A stretch of DNA of 64,000 bases. It comes from Mariannaea sp. PMI_226. Its lineage: Eukaryota > Ascomycota > Sordariomycetes > Hypocreales > Nectriaceae. Below the pieces are notes generated by a model. The model was not told the DNA's origin. It searched no databases and was given only the letters and a program-made list of their open reading frames with translations. Positions 23,899 through 34,255 of the stretch are shown here, piece after piece; position 1 is the stretch's first letter; each line of letters starts with the position of its first letter. The translations under genes and the position numbers were made by a program. The stretch lies in the NCBI GenBank assembly GCA_024336345.1, contig JANFOG010000012.1, positions 310,001 to 374,000 of the forward strand. The letters are read 5' to 3'.

Positions 23899-24489
23899 GA
23901 GGATTTAATGGCCACATTTGTGCCTTCGCGAAATGCCTCCGTTAGGCGATTCTGTGATTACACTGGAGAAGAATTTTTGTGGACGCCCGGTCAGTTTCCA
24001 TGAAATCCATCTATCCTCTAGTCAAATCCCAAGGTCAGGTTGGCTACCATGCGTCTCCCAATGTCGGTTTGGTTATGACGGCATTAAATTTTATTAAGCG
24101 CAACCATCCGACGGTAGTCCTTCGGTCCCGCTTTGTGTTCTAACTGCAACTTTTTTCCCCATGGTGTACGCATGGCTTTTCTTTCTTTCTCCTTTTTAAC
24201 CAAGGTTAGTTAGGTACTGTAATTTAGTTGGGTACCGTACTGTAACTAGTTAGTCCATTTCTTGGTGGATGATTCTCGCTGTGATCTTCCCGCGCGGGAT
24301 TTTGGCTGACTGCGAGGGGGTTAGGAGCTAGCGGCAAGGGTGGACCCTTCGACATTAATATCGTTGCAATATGTCCAGAATCGTCGTGCCTGGTCGAACC
24401 TGCGTCAACTCTTGTTAGGATTCTTGTGTGATATCTTCTCATTGCAGTGCTCTTGAACCCTGGTTCTCTTCCTAGGATGCCCAGAACTA
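23899..24489. other. Decayed sequence downstream of the truncated gene
   Basis: The first 100 bases remain open in the frame of the upstream gene. The rest, including a pyrimidine-rich block near 24150-24200, has no recognisable content. Confidence 0.4.
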
Positions 24490-24702
24490 CGATGATTGGG
24501 CTTCCGGGCCGGAGCCTCTGAAGTCGTTCTTGGCCTCGAATTTGATAAGATCTTCGGGCGCAAGCCGCAAGAGTTTGCTCTCATACTCCCAAGTTCTTGA
24601 CTCGCTGCGACAGTAGCTCACCCACTTAACCCGGTATCTTGAGTCTGTGTTCGTCCGAGGCAGCGCAGCCTTCTCGAGAACGCGGATGACGTGATACACG
24701 TC
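24490..24702 (-). pseudogene. Chromodomain fragment, probably from a retroelement
   Basis: The minus strand reads DVYHVIRVLEKAAL, then RYRVKWVSYCRSESRTWEYE, then LIKFEAKN before a stop. This follows the chromodomain pattern (aromatic-V-I-L...YxVKWxGY...TWExxxxL...LIxxFE). The usual Gly after the second Trp block is replaced by Ser (WVSY). In fungi an isolated C-terminal chromodomain of this size typically comes from the integrase end of Ty3/gypsy chromoviruses. No integrase core, reverse transcriptase or LTR was found next to it, so it is a relic. Confidence 0.6.
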
Positions 24703-25059
24703 CAGGCCAGTGGCAGGATCACGTTCACCGCCTCAGCTGGGTTTAGTTACATCCTTATATCCCTTGAGCCTCATAATATCTTTATATCCAGAATAAATTC
24801 CCTTGGCCCCTGACAGAACAAGGATATGTGGCGTGGCCACTCTAATTACATTATCGAGATTTGATATCATGGCTATTGATACTCGGGGTACATCTCGCGT
24901 TTAGCAAAACCCCGTTAGTCGAGCGAAGCTGTTTGAAACGACAGCTGTAATAAATTGCTAACAATCACTAACAATCGATCTACCCATCAAACAAACGATT
25001 TCCCATAATTTCTTTTCATTCGCGACTGAATCGATATCACCTGACACAAATTCAGCAAC

Positions 25060-25671
25060 ATGGTTTCCCGTTTTCACGCCTTCAATCCACTCCGTCTCAG
25101 TAGGGGCATGGTTGGATTAAACCCTTGGTTTCGCTCATATCATAGCGTCATCGCCAAGTTCACCACTATCGATCCAAAGGGCATACCAGTTTCCTATGAA
25201 ACTGGAATTATGATTGGCGAGCCTAATGAGAGCTATATATATATTGAGCCTGAGGTTGGGGATGCAGTTAGATCTGGAATAATACGCCAACTTGGGTCTG
25301 GTGTAATTGGCAATCTCAAAACGCTTCCGCTTCAATTTTACCACGATTCCCGTTATTTCGCGCATAGTAAGTGCTAGAATTTATTCAATCTTGTCTTTGT
25401 TAACATATGCTAGAATCTGTGCCGCTTCCCCGGATTGATATTCCTCAAAATCTGGGTCAGTCCATTAGTAATACTAGTCCCGCTACGCTCTGGCTTTCCG
25501 GCAACTGGTATGCTATTACACTTGATGGAACTCCTGATGGTTAGTATTGAATACCAAACTAGTTTTCTGGGCAACTCTAATTGGCCCCCTCATTCAGAAA
25601 GCTTTGAAAGAATGTCACGAGAAAGCGCTAGTGAACTCAAGGGCGCATTGGAAAGGCTGAAGGACAGCTAG
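25060..25671 (+). CDS. Hypothetical three-exon gene, 168 residues
   Basis: Exons 25060-25366, 25414-25539 and 25598-25671 join in phase with short introns (47 and 58 bp; GTAAGT and GTTAGT donors). The protein contains an N-terminal Arg-rich, possibly amphipathic segment (FNPLRLSRGMVGLNPWFRSY) that could be a mitochondrial targeting peptide. This is followed by a beta-rich middle (YIYIEPEVGDAVRSGI) and a helical C-terminus (FERMSRESASELKGALERL). I do not recognise the family. It lies between the relic-rich stretch and the SesA/NLR cluster. No stop or frameshift interrupts it. Confidence 0.5.
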
Positions 25672-26580
25672 TAATTATATTTGAAGAAGTGATGTTTGAG
25701 AAAGTTAGGTCGATTGTGCGCCCCCCCTCCCCCCGTCCCGGTCGTGTGTTGGCACTCTGGCTTCTCCGATAAAGCTGAGTCTGTTGTTTGTAGACCATGA
25801 CGGTATCTCGGTTCCATGGCCTTTGGTCTGTGGGATATCGGGTCCCAGAATCTATGGTCTGTGCTTGCGCAGCGACAATGGATGTTAAACAAGCCATCGT
25901 CACAGGTAAACCTCCGAAAGTATTCATATTTAGTTCTCGTTCCACCTAACCCGCCAATGAGTATCTTGGCGAGACTGTGGGGTGGTCCGCGCCTATTTTG
26001 CTGAACGCTCTAGGAAAAATAGAACATGGTGGTGGTTCCTTTATTGGCGCACTGCTCCGTATCAACGCTGGCCTTGGGTGGAGTCTGGATACCTCGTTGG
26101 AAACGGCGCCGCTAACAGCAGCATAGAGACAGGGCGGTGAAAAAAATTATCATCTCTTTGCTTCCCTTCCACAGTTTCGCGTTGTGTGCATGCTTTCAAT
26201 CATCGTGTAGTGAGTGGAAGACAACCCATATACGATTGTCCCACATCAGACACCTGCATTCCAATTCTGAAAGGCCGGCCAACAATATGCGTAAGGCTCT
26301 CTCCTGAGGCAGTGCAGAGGCTTGTAGTTTCTGACATACACAAACGAGCGCGCCGTGGGAACAGAAATTGACGGGGCGATTCCCAATTGGCCAGATCCCA
26401 CCTCGCTCCGCAGGTGAAATGTAACAACAACCCAGCTACAGGAGGACATGAGGTACCCAGTAGATGCATCCTAGCAGTCTTGGCATGTTTAGCACGTGTG
26501 CTTAATTTCGCGATAGAAGAACTTGGCACTCAAGCAAGCCCCAAGTCATCACCAGCAAGACTCTTGCTCTGAACACGTTT
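25672..26580. other. Upstream region of the SesA-like gene 1
   Basis: About 0.9 kb, with a C run near 25721-25735. No gene supported. Confidence 0.4.
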
Positions 26581-27216
26581 ATGATGTCAGGACTCGAGAT
26601 CATTGGCTTAATCTCCGGTATTCTGACTATCCTTGACACAGTCTCAACACTCCATGAGGCGGTCCAAAACGCTCATGGTCTCCCACCCGCACTTCGCAAT
26701 ATAGCCCGACGGCTTCCGCTCGTCCAAGACACCCTCAAATCTGCCGAGGGACACATAAAGCAGAGTGGTGAGAATGAGACAACCTACGCAGCCATCAAAC
26801 CCATCATTGAAAACTGCAAGGAAAAGGCTGAGCGTCTGAGGGGCGTCCTCCAAGAAATGGCCCCCGAGACTGATCACTCAAGGTTCCAGCGTATCGGGCT
26901 GGCTATCCGCATACTCAGCAAAAGCCACCGGGCTGAGGAATTGATGAAGGGCTTGCTGGAAGATGCCCATCTGCTAGCAGGCAACAGAGCCATCAAGGCG
27001 GCCACCGAGGAGCAAGTGGCCGAGCTACGCAGAGCTGTACAGGAACTATCAGAAGTGTCTTCGTCGGGCCCCAATGGCAGCACATCGCCGATGTTTGCGC
27101 ATTACGGGACAGGCCATCAGTTGAATAATGCGGGCGAGGGCATTCAGAGAATCAACATGGGAGACGGGAAGCAGTTCGTTGCGCAGACAATGATCTTTGG
27201 GGAGTCTTGGGTGTGA
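26581..27216 (+). CDS. SesA-domain protein with C-terminal amyloid-type (sigma-like) motif, effector 1
   Basis: Intronless, 211 residues, starting at tandem ATGs. Residues 1-160 match the pattern of the SesA domain (Pfam PF17107, N-terminal domain of NACHT NTPases): GLEIIGLISGILTILDTV, then a helical bundle with LPPALRNIARRLPLVQDTL. The C-terminal residues 175-207 form a 33-residue Gly/Gln/Asn motif with three GxGxQ turns (YGTGHQLNN, AGEGIQ, GDGKQF) that is shared without gaps with the next gene and with the NLR downstream. In the sigma system first described in Nectria haematococca, such motifs are proposed to fold as amyloid and to be templated by the receptor, which then activates the effector's N-terminal domain. 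The role here is inferred from architecture and position, not demonstrated. The gene converges on effector 2 with 370 bases between stops. Confidence 0.88.
   Translation: MMSGLEIIGLISGILTILDTVSTLHEAVQNAHGLPPALRNIARRLPLVQDTLKSAEGHIKQSGENETTYAAIKPIIENCKEKAERLRGVLQEMAPETDHSRFQRIGLAIRILSKSHRAEELMKGLLEDAHLLAGNRAIKAATEEQVAELRRAVQELSEVSSSGPNGSTSPMFAHYGTGHQLNNAGEGIQRINMGDGKQFVAQTMIFGESWV
27103..27200 (+). other. Segment encoding the amyloid-type motif of effector 1
   Basis: Encodes residues 175-207. Sixteen of 33 positions are identical in all three cluster proteins: Tyr1, Gly2, Gly4, Gln6, Asn8, Asn9, Gly11, Gly13, Gln15, Asn18, Gly20, Gly22, Gln24, Ala27, Phe32 and Gly33. Confidence 0.8.
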
Positions 27217-27586
27217 ATTGAATCTTGGGTGAATTGACGACTGAGGGGCATGTTGCTGGTTTGGGTTACGCGTCGAGGTCTCTCATCTTTGGGAATAAAT
27301 ATCACGTCTCATACTTAACTAGTATTCGACCCCCAGTGTTGCACTGAAGGGTACTAGACTGGGCAAGGCAGTTGGACATCATAGGTATACTATATCTCAA
27401 CCATACTGATATAAGGCTCCATGTTGTAAGGGATTGCGCATACCTAAAGTCTTTCTTAACAGTCCTGTTGACCTCTGACCGTTAAAAGGTACCTAAATGT
27501 CCACCACCGAGGTACTCAGCCCACACCACCAGTTCTCACGATCTTGCCTTGAAAATAGAGTTGAACCAAGTTAGGGTGTGATGGAA
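27217..27586. other. Convergent spacer between the two effectors
   Basis: Both flanking genes end here, so it should hold their 3' UTRs. No gene seen. Confidence 0.5.
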
Positions 27587-28204
27587 CTATCTGGAACCGA
27601 AGTGCATCGTATTGGCATGATACTGACTCCCAGAGCCCATGTTGTTATTCTGAGTGCCTGACCCTGTGTTGTTGAGTTGGGGACCAGAGCCGTAATGGCC
27701 GAACTGGTTACCTCCCTCGTTAGGCATTGAAGGTTCCATCAGCGACAGCTCGTTGATAGCGCCGCGTAGTTCCTTGGCCTGTCTTTCGGTTGCTCTCTTC
27801 ACAGCACCATCCTCAGCGACAATAAGGACTGCTTGCATTATCCTTATCATTAAGACCTCCACCGCAGCCTCCTTGCCGTGTTGTCGCACAAGGGCAAAGT
27901 AGCGTGCCCTTCTCGACATCTGCGGTTCAAGAGCTATTTGCTCAAATATTTTCTGCAACAGTTCAATCTTGGTGCTGCATTCTTCTAGTGAACGTATTGT
28001 AACATCGCTTCCGGCAAGGTGAAGGGTTTCTAACTCGTTTCTGACAGCCTCGAGAGTTTGTTCAACAAGCCTAGGCCGTTGGCCCGTTTCGTGAAACGCT
28101 GGCGGGAGCTCTGTGTCGCCCATCAACGCCAGAGAGGCCTCCTCCACGATTTTGAGCGCAGCGATTGCGCCAGAGATAAAGTCGGCAATTTTGCCATCCA
28201 TCAT
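27587..28204 (-). CDS. SesA-domain protein with C-terminal amyloid-type (sigma-like) motif, effector 2
   Basis: Intronless, 205 residues, also starting at tandem ATGs. The SesA-type domain (residues 1-155) is recognisable (FISGAIAALKIVEEASLAL; LPPAFHETGQRPRLVEQTL) but has diverged well away from effector 1. The C-terminal 33 residues (171-203) stay close to the family pattern: YGSGPQLNN, TGSGTQ, GSGSQY and a final HFG. This contrast fits a protein whose signalling tail is constrained by the shared receptor while its effector domain varies. It is transcribed away from the NLR gene, with 506 bases between the two start codons, so a shared promoter is likely. No lipase-type SesB partner is present. 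Confidence 0.88.
   Translation of the reverse strand: MMDGKIADFISGAIAALKIVEEASLALMGDTELPPAFHETGQRPRLVEQTLEAVRNELETLHLAGSDVTIRSLEECSTKIELLQKIFEQIALEPQMSRRARYFALVRQHGKEAAVEVLMIRIMQAVLIVAEDGAVKRATERQAKELRGAINELSLMEPSMPNEGGNQFGHYGSGPQLNNTGSGTQNNNMGSGSQYHANTMHFGSR
27596..27694 (-). other. Segment encoding the amyloid-type motif of effector 2
   Basis: Encodes residues 171-203, the most regular of the three copies: each of the three turns has the form GSG.Q or GxGxQ with Asn-rich linkers. Confidence 0.8.
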
Positions 28205-28710
28205 TGGGTAAGTGATGAGATAAAGTTATGCTATCAATGTGCCAATTACACATGAACTGGCCAGGAAATGAGATTCCCAAGCCCAAACCAACTGCTGGCC
28301 TAGGGACATGAATGATTGAGAGGAGTGGTAACCTCCCCAGCTCCAACCACTTTGTCAAGTCCATTCTCAGCCACTCTCGACTTAGTTGCTTTCAACTGTC
28401 CTCGAGACGTCACCGTGGCTGATTTTCGACCCAATAGATCGCCTTGAAGGCACGCCTCGCCTGAAGCTGAGCGGCCGTTGCATTGACACGTGGCACCACT
28501 ACACAATAGTTGAGGCTCAATACTCGGCAGTGCATAGCGGAGAAAGAAACATACGGAATCCGTCAACGCGCCGCGAGATGTTGAACAGCAAACTTCACTA
28601 TATCTCTCAGGTAATTAAAAGCAGAATCGCCAAAGTCTACTTCTAGCTGGCTCCAAGAACTTCCAATTTCTTGCTTGAAGTCGTAGGTGTCTGATTCTTT
28701 TCCGCCAGTC
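28205..28710. promoter_or_regulatory. Divergent promoter region between effector 2 and the NLR
   Basis: 506 bases separate the two start codons, which face away from each other. Such head-to-head pairing is common for NLR and effector partners. I see no clear TATA box or named operator, so the assignment rests on gene order. Confidence 0.45.
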
Positions 28711-31700
28711 ATGTCACTTGACCGAAATTTCGATGGACAGAATGCGAGTGCCTGGAGCCAGCCTGTCAATTACGGACCCGGCACGCAGAGCAACAACACA
28801 GGCGACGGAACTCAAAATGTCAATTTTGGGGAGGGGCCTCAGTACAATGCGCGAAATCAGTACTTTGGTAGGGAATGAAGCCTAAGTAAACAGCAGACTC
28901 GCACAGCAATACAGCCAAGCTAATATTGTCTTGAATTCCAAGGTGTTTCGCAACCCGGACCCGAACCACGACAAGAATGCTTAAAATCACTTGCCTTTCC
29001 TGAGATGAATGATCGACCTAACGATATCGATGGCGCCGTAGAGGGGACGTGCGAATGGCTATCTCAACACCAGACCTACAAAGACTGGACCCGTCGCCAT
29101 CGAGGCTTGCTCTGGATCAAAGGAAAACCAGGCTCCGGGAAGTCGACGCTGTTAAAGCATGTGCTCCGAGCGACTGAAGCAAGGCCAGGTATCCAAAATG
29201 AGATAATAATCCTCTCGTTCTTCTTCCACGGGCGAGGCGGCGAACTTCAGAGAACGCCCCTCGGGCTCTTCAGATCGCTTCTTCATCAGCTCCTCAGCCA
29301 GGCGCCCGACGCAGTGTCACACGTCGTTGACGTGTTTGAACAGCGACGCAAGAGTATTGGAGAGGTGGAGATGAAGTGGCGATGGCATGTGCGCGAGCTG
29401 CTGGACTTCTTCAAGTCTTCCCTGCCCAAGGTCTTAGAGCGACGGTCGGTCATTGTCATTATCGACGCCCTAGATGAAGCTGGACAAGAGTGTGCAGTCA
29501 GCCTAGTCGACGATTTCAAGCGGTTAATGACAACACTCCCACCTACCACATCTAACTTCAGGATTTGCTTTTCATGCCGTCATTACCCTATTTTGGAGCT
29601 CGATTATGGATCGGTGATATGTCTGGAGTATGAAAATGGGCGGGATATTGCCGTTTTCGTGCAAGCCCAGTTTTCGAAGTCCCGAGTTAGAACGATATCC
29701 GCAATTACGAACACAATTACACGTGGAGCATCAGGCGTCTTCATGTGGGCACGTTTTGTTGCTAAACGGGTTCTGGAGCTTGAGCGCAAAGGGGAAAGCC
29801 TAGAAACGATCCAGGAGGAAATCGATTGCATCCCTCCTGATTTGGATGATATATACACCGGGCTCATCCAGAGCATGGAACAGAGGAAAGCATCCCGAAA
29901 ACTAATACAATGGGTCTGCTTATCTACGAGGCCTCTGTCGATAGATGAGCTACGATGGGCCATGGCTGTCGACTTCGACAGTTTATGTAAGTCACTGCGG
30001 CAGTGCCAGCAGTCAAAGAATTATGCATCGGACAACGAGGCGATGGAGAGGAAAATTACAACGCTCAGCTGCGGTCTTGCTGAGGCCGTACCGACGTCCG
30101 AAACAAGGGTCGTTCAATTCATCCACCAGTCGGTCAAGGACTTTTTCGTAAACAAGGGCCTATCAGCTTTGTTGGCCTTGGAGGGCGACTCGGTATCCAG
30201 TAATATGGCAGTCGGACTCGCACATTACAGCCTATCCAGGATCTGCATCCGCTACTTGGCAATGGAAGAGGTAGTTGAGTCGGCTGGCAAAAGTTGGACC
30301 TATTGGCCCAATGTCGATAGATTATACAATCCAAAAAGCAACATTCAAGAATACAAATTTCCTCTGCTACGGTATGCCGTGATGTTCGGTATGACTCATG
30401 CAAGAGAAAGTGAGACCAAGGGAGTGTGTCAAAAGGACTTATTAGAGTACTTCCGCTGGCCATCAAAACTTCTTCCACAATTATGGACACGCATTTGCTG
30501 GCTACGAGATGGATATTCTAATCATGACGAAGATGCCAACCTGGTACATGTGGTATCGAGGTATGGGTTACTAGGTCCGTTGCAAGTAATTTTGCAAAGG
30601 GCAGAGGAATTTATGGTTGATATTGATGGTGGTGATCGGACGCCGCTAGCATGGGCAGCATTGAATGGGCACGATGCTGTCGTCAAGCTGCTTCTCGCTA
30701 CGGGCAGGGTCGACATCAACATGAGAGATAAGGATGGTCGGACGCCGGTAGTATGGGCAGCATTAAAAGGGCGTGAGGCCATTGTGAAGCTGCTCCTCGC
30801 CACAGGCAGAGTTGATGTCAACATAAGAGATAACGATGGTCGGACGCTGGTAGTATGGGCAGCATTGAGAGGGGATGAGGCTATTGTGAAGCTGCTCCTC
30901 GCCACAGGCAGAGTCAATGTCGACATAAGAGATAACGATGGTCGGACGCCGGTAGTATGGGCAGCATTGAATGGGCACGATGGTGTCATCAAGCTGCTCC
31001 TCGCCACAGGCAGAGTTGATGTCAACATGAGAGATAATGATGGTCGGACGCCGGTAGTATGGGCAGCATTAAAAGGGCGTGAGGCCATTGTGAAGCTGCT
31101 TCTTGCTGCAGGCGGAGTTGATATCAACACAAAAGATTTCGTCTCTAAGCAAACACCACTATCCTTAGCAGCAGAGAAGGGGCATGAGGCTACTGTAAAG
31201 CTACTTCTTACTGCAGGTGGAGTTAATATCGACACAAAAGATTATAATGAGCAGACACCACTATCACTAGCAGCAAAGAATGGGCACGAGGCTGTTGTAA
31301 AGCTACTTCTTGCTACAGGCAGAGTCGATGTCAACATAAGAGATAACCGTTATAAGCGAACACCACTATCATTAGCAGCATTAAAAGGGTATGAGGCCAT
31401 TGTGAAGCTGCTTCTTGCTGCAGGCGGAGTTGATATCAACACAAAAGATTTCTTCTCAAAGCAAACACCACTATCATTAGCAGCAGAGAAGGGGCATGAG
31501 GCTACTGTAAAGCTACTTCTTACTGCAGGTGGAGTTAATATCGATACAAAAGATTATATCGAGCAGACACCACTATCACTAGCAGCAAAGAATGGGCACG
31601 AGGCTGTTGTAAAGCTACTTCTTGCTACAGGCAGAGTCGATGTCAACACAAAAGATTGCTTCTCTAAGCAAACACCACTATCATTAGCAGCAAAGAATGG

Positions 31701-32472
31701 GCATGAGAACATTGTTGAGCTCCTTCTTGCTACAGGCAGAGTTGACGTTAATGCAAGAGATAAATATAGTCAAACGCCACTATTACATGCAGCAGAGAAT
31801 GGGCATGGGAATATTGTCAAGCTGCTTCTTGTCGTGGGTAGAATACACGTTGATCCAAGAGATTATCTTGGCCGAACGCCGCTATCATTTGCGGCAAAAA
31901 ATGGGCGTACGAATGTTGTCAAATTGCTTCTCGCTACAGGCAGAGTCGATATTGATACAAGAGATAGTCGTGGTCGAACGCCGCTATCGTTCGCAGCAGA
32001 GTTTGGGCATATGGACGTTATTGAGCTGCTTCTCCCCACAGACAAAGTTGATGTTAATGCGAGAGATAATTTTGGTCAGAGGCCGCTATCATTTGCGGCA
32101 AGAAATGGGCGTACGAATGTTGTCAAATTGCTTCTCGCTACAGGCAGAGTTGATGTTGATGCAAGAGACAATCTTGGTCGAACGCCGCTATCGTTTGCAG
32201 CAGAGTTTGGGCACATGGACGTTACTGGGCTGCTTCTCCCCACGGACGGAATTGATGTCAATGCGAGAGATAATTCTGGTCGGACGCCCCTATCATATGC
32301 AGCAGAGTTTGGGCGCACAAACGTTATTAAGTTGCTTCTCGCCACAGGCAGAGTTGATGTTGATGCAAGAGATAATTCTGATTGGACGCCGGTAGCGTGG
32401 GCAGCGAGACGTCACAAATATCTCATGAGCGGGTGCGAGGATGCTATTAAGCTGATACGATCACATCGTTAA
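28711..32472 (+). CDS. NACHT-ankyrin NOD-like receptor with N-terminal amyloid-type (sigma-like) motif
   Basis: Two exons, 28711-28867 and 28943-32472, give 1228 residues. Residues 21-53 carry the 33-residue motif shared with both SesA-like neighbours (YGPGTQSNN, TGDGTQ, GEGPQY, YFG). The only intron falls exactly at the end of the motif. The usual pre-NACHT linker follows (ECLKSLAFPEM, then GTCEWL). The NACHT domain has Walker A GKPGSGKS near residue 113 and Walker B VIIDALDE near residue 226, then the RxxxSxR-like ICFSCRHYP. From about residue 616 to the end are 18 ankyrin repeats of 34-35 residues. Family knowledge predicts ligand sensing by the repeats, NACHT-driven oligomerisation and templating of the effector tails. 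The start at 28711 is the first ATG; an in-frame GTG lies 24 bases upstream. No stop or frameshift is present. Confidence 0.93.
28771..28867 (+). other. Segment encoding the amyloid-type motif of the NLR
   Basis: Encodes residues 21-53 and is complete except that the last Gly codon is split by the intron. It makes up nearly all of exon 1, so the motif sits on its own exon. Confidence 0.8.
30633..32440 (+). repeat. Array of 18 ankyrin-repeat units with recent internal duplications
   Basis: Units are 102 or 105 bases. Blocks 31081-31392 and 31393-31704 (three units, 312 bases) are nearly identical, including silent sites. Units at 30733 and 31039 also repeat at a 306-base spacing. Later units alternate two types (GRTNVVKLLL and GHMDVIELLL), indicating a two-unit amplification. 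Such homogeneity marks concerted evolution of the sensor domain, as known for HET-E/HNWD repeats. Long antisense and shifted-frame ORFs across this region are by-products of the repeats. Confidence 0.92.
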
Positions 32473-34255
32473 CCTCCACCCTACCGATCATCCGCTTCAA
32501 CGGCTTTTCTCACACATTCCCTGCAGCCGGCAAGCAGAAGTTGATGGCAAGTGAGATATTTGCATGCAAGTCTGATGAAAAAAGGAAGGAGAGAAATGTT
32601 GGAATGCCGACTTGTAGCTAGCAAAACTCGCAAATAGGATCGCTGGTTCCCTTAGCGCTTCTTAATCACATCCTAGCAGGAAACAGAGAATTTTGGTGGG
32701 AGCTTCTACTATATTGTCCTAGGTAGATAGGACGTCAAATACGACCAGTCCGGGTCATCACACATTCATGTATATTTTATCGAGTCGACATCTTAGCTTA
32801 CTTCCAGCACCGGAGTTTCATGACCCGATTTGTCTTGCCGGTTCTAGGCGAGTTAGATCATAACAGAACCAAATGGTCAGAAAGTATGTAAAAGACCCTC
32901 TTTCTCTCTGCTATCCTTTGCCTGTCTATCAACTATTAGCCATGTTTTATTACACTCTCTTGCCTTAAATCTAGCACAATTTACAGGTCCAGGTGTTAAT
33001 TTTCTTTTTACCCTTTGAAGGAACAAATTATCCCACTCCCATACTTGCGGCCTCTACGACTTCTGGTGTGCTTAACAGCTAATTTGCATCATTATCGAAG
33101 GATCTCTCTGTCATCTAATGGGATTACTTGGGGTTTAGAAAATGGTGGTAACTAGTTGGGCCAATTCAGTGAGCAACTAAACGTTACAACCGGTAGCGCC
33201 GAGCTAGCAGCAGACTGCATTGGCCCTTCGCATTCGCAGGAAAGCACATGCATTACATTGTCCCAGTGACTATTCCGCCTGCTACACGTGATTAACATGT
33301 TCGCGAGGGTTTTTAGCACAACATCAGATTCATTGATGGATACATATCCGAAGCTATTCATATCGGAAATTGTGGAGTCATAGAGACTGGAGAAAGGGTA
33401 TGTCGTAGCATCCAACGCCCCTATTGAGCTGTCTTTAGTGTCCTCTAACTCCAAGAAAACATGGCAGAAAATTTGACTTAAGAAAAGGCAAGCGAGACGA
33501 GATAATGGTAGAAGGATGAAAAATTGTGTTGCTCATGCATACTGGCCAAAAGCTATCTCAGCTTGAGAAGTGAACAAAACAATATTTCCCAAATACCTCC
33601 ATTAAGTGCGAAGAGCCAACGGCTCTGTTTGGTCTTTTCTCTAGAGGGTACATGGGTTGAAGCCAATAAATCGCTCCGAGCACCAGGCTCGGTTTGTTAC
33701 AAACCTCCCGTGACTTCTTCCTTGTTAAAGTCCTGATTTGGAGAAGTCAGCCACAGATCAGCACACAAAGGGAGTCAACTACAGACTCTACGCAGTCCAC
33801 TGTCAGAGTAGGTTCTTTTGTACGAAACGACAGACGCTCCTCTTCCTGCAATTGTTACTTCATCCGATCCTTTCAAGAGAACAAGGGTACATCCGCAAGG
33901 AATTGATTGACTACACTCCTAATTTATGTGAAATTATTTTGATTTTAGGTCAATTATCCAAATGAGTCAGTAAGAGTCCCGATTAGAAGCGCTCTACCCA
34001 CAGGCAATAGGTCCGTATTTGCGGAAAAGGCGATACAACATTGTCATGAGGTTCTGAGATGCAGTCGAGTGCTCCAATGTCTCAGTGAAGTGGATGCAAA
34101 TTCGTGTTCAAGGGAGATGTGCTTTGCAGAAGTGGTTGCCTGCCATTCTGCCCTGCTTCTGATCGGCACGAACCCTGAACCATCGCTTTTACTTCGTCCA
34201 AGTCTCTAGTTTACAAGTGAACTCATCCCTTCGTTTACATTATCATCAATAAACC
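32473..34255. other. Intergenic stretch
   Basis: About 1.8 kb. A minus-strand ORF near 33152-33454 has a plausible composition but lacks a start codon other than TTG and has no splice partner. Nothing else is supported. Confidence 0.4.

Noticed and set aside
30522..31235. 237-residue antisense ORF across the ankyrin array
   Set aside because: It follows from periodic sequence of the 102-bp units; its residues mirror the sense repeats and it has no splice or family support.
31697..32395. 232-residue ORF in another plus-strand frame of the ankyrin array
   Set aside because: It is a shifted-frame shadow of the repeats inside the NLR gene.
33152..33454. Minus-strand ORF with Cys-containing segment, possibly a transcription-factor remnant
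   Set aside because: It opens at TTG, has no partner exon, and I could not match it to a zinc-cluster or AflR-type domain.
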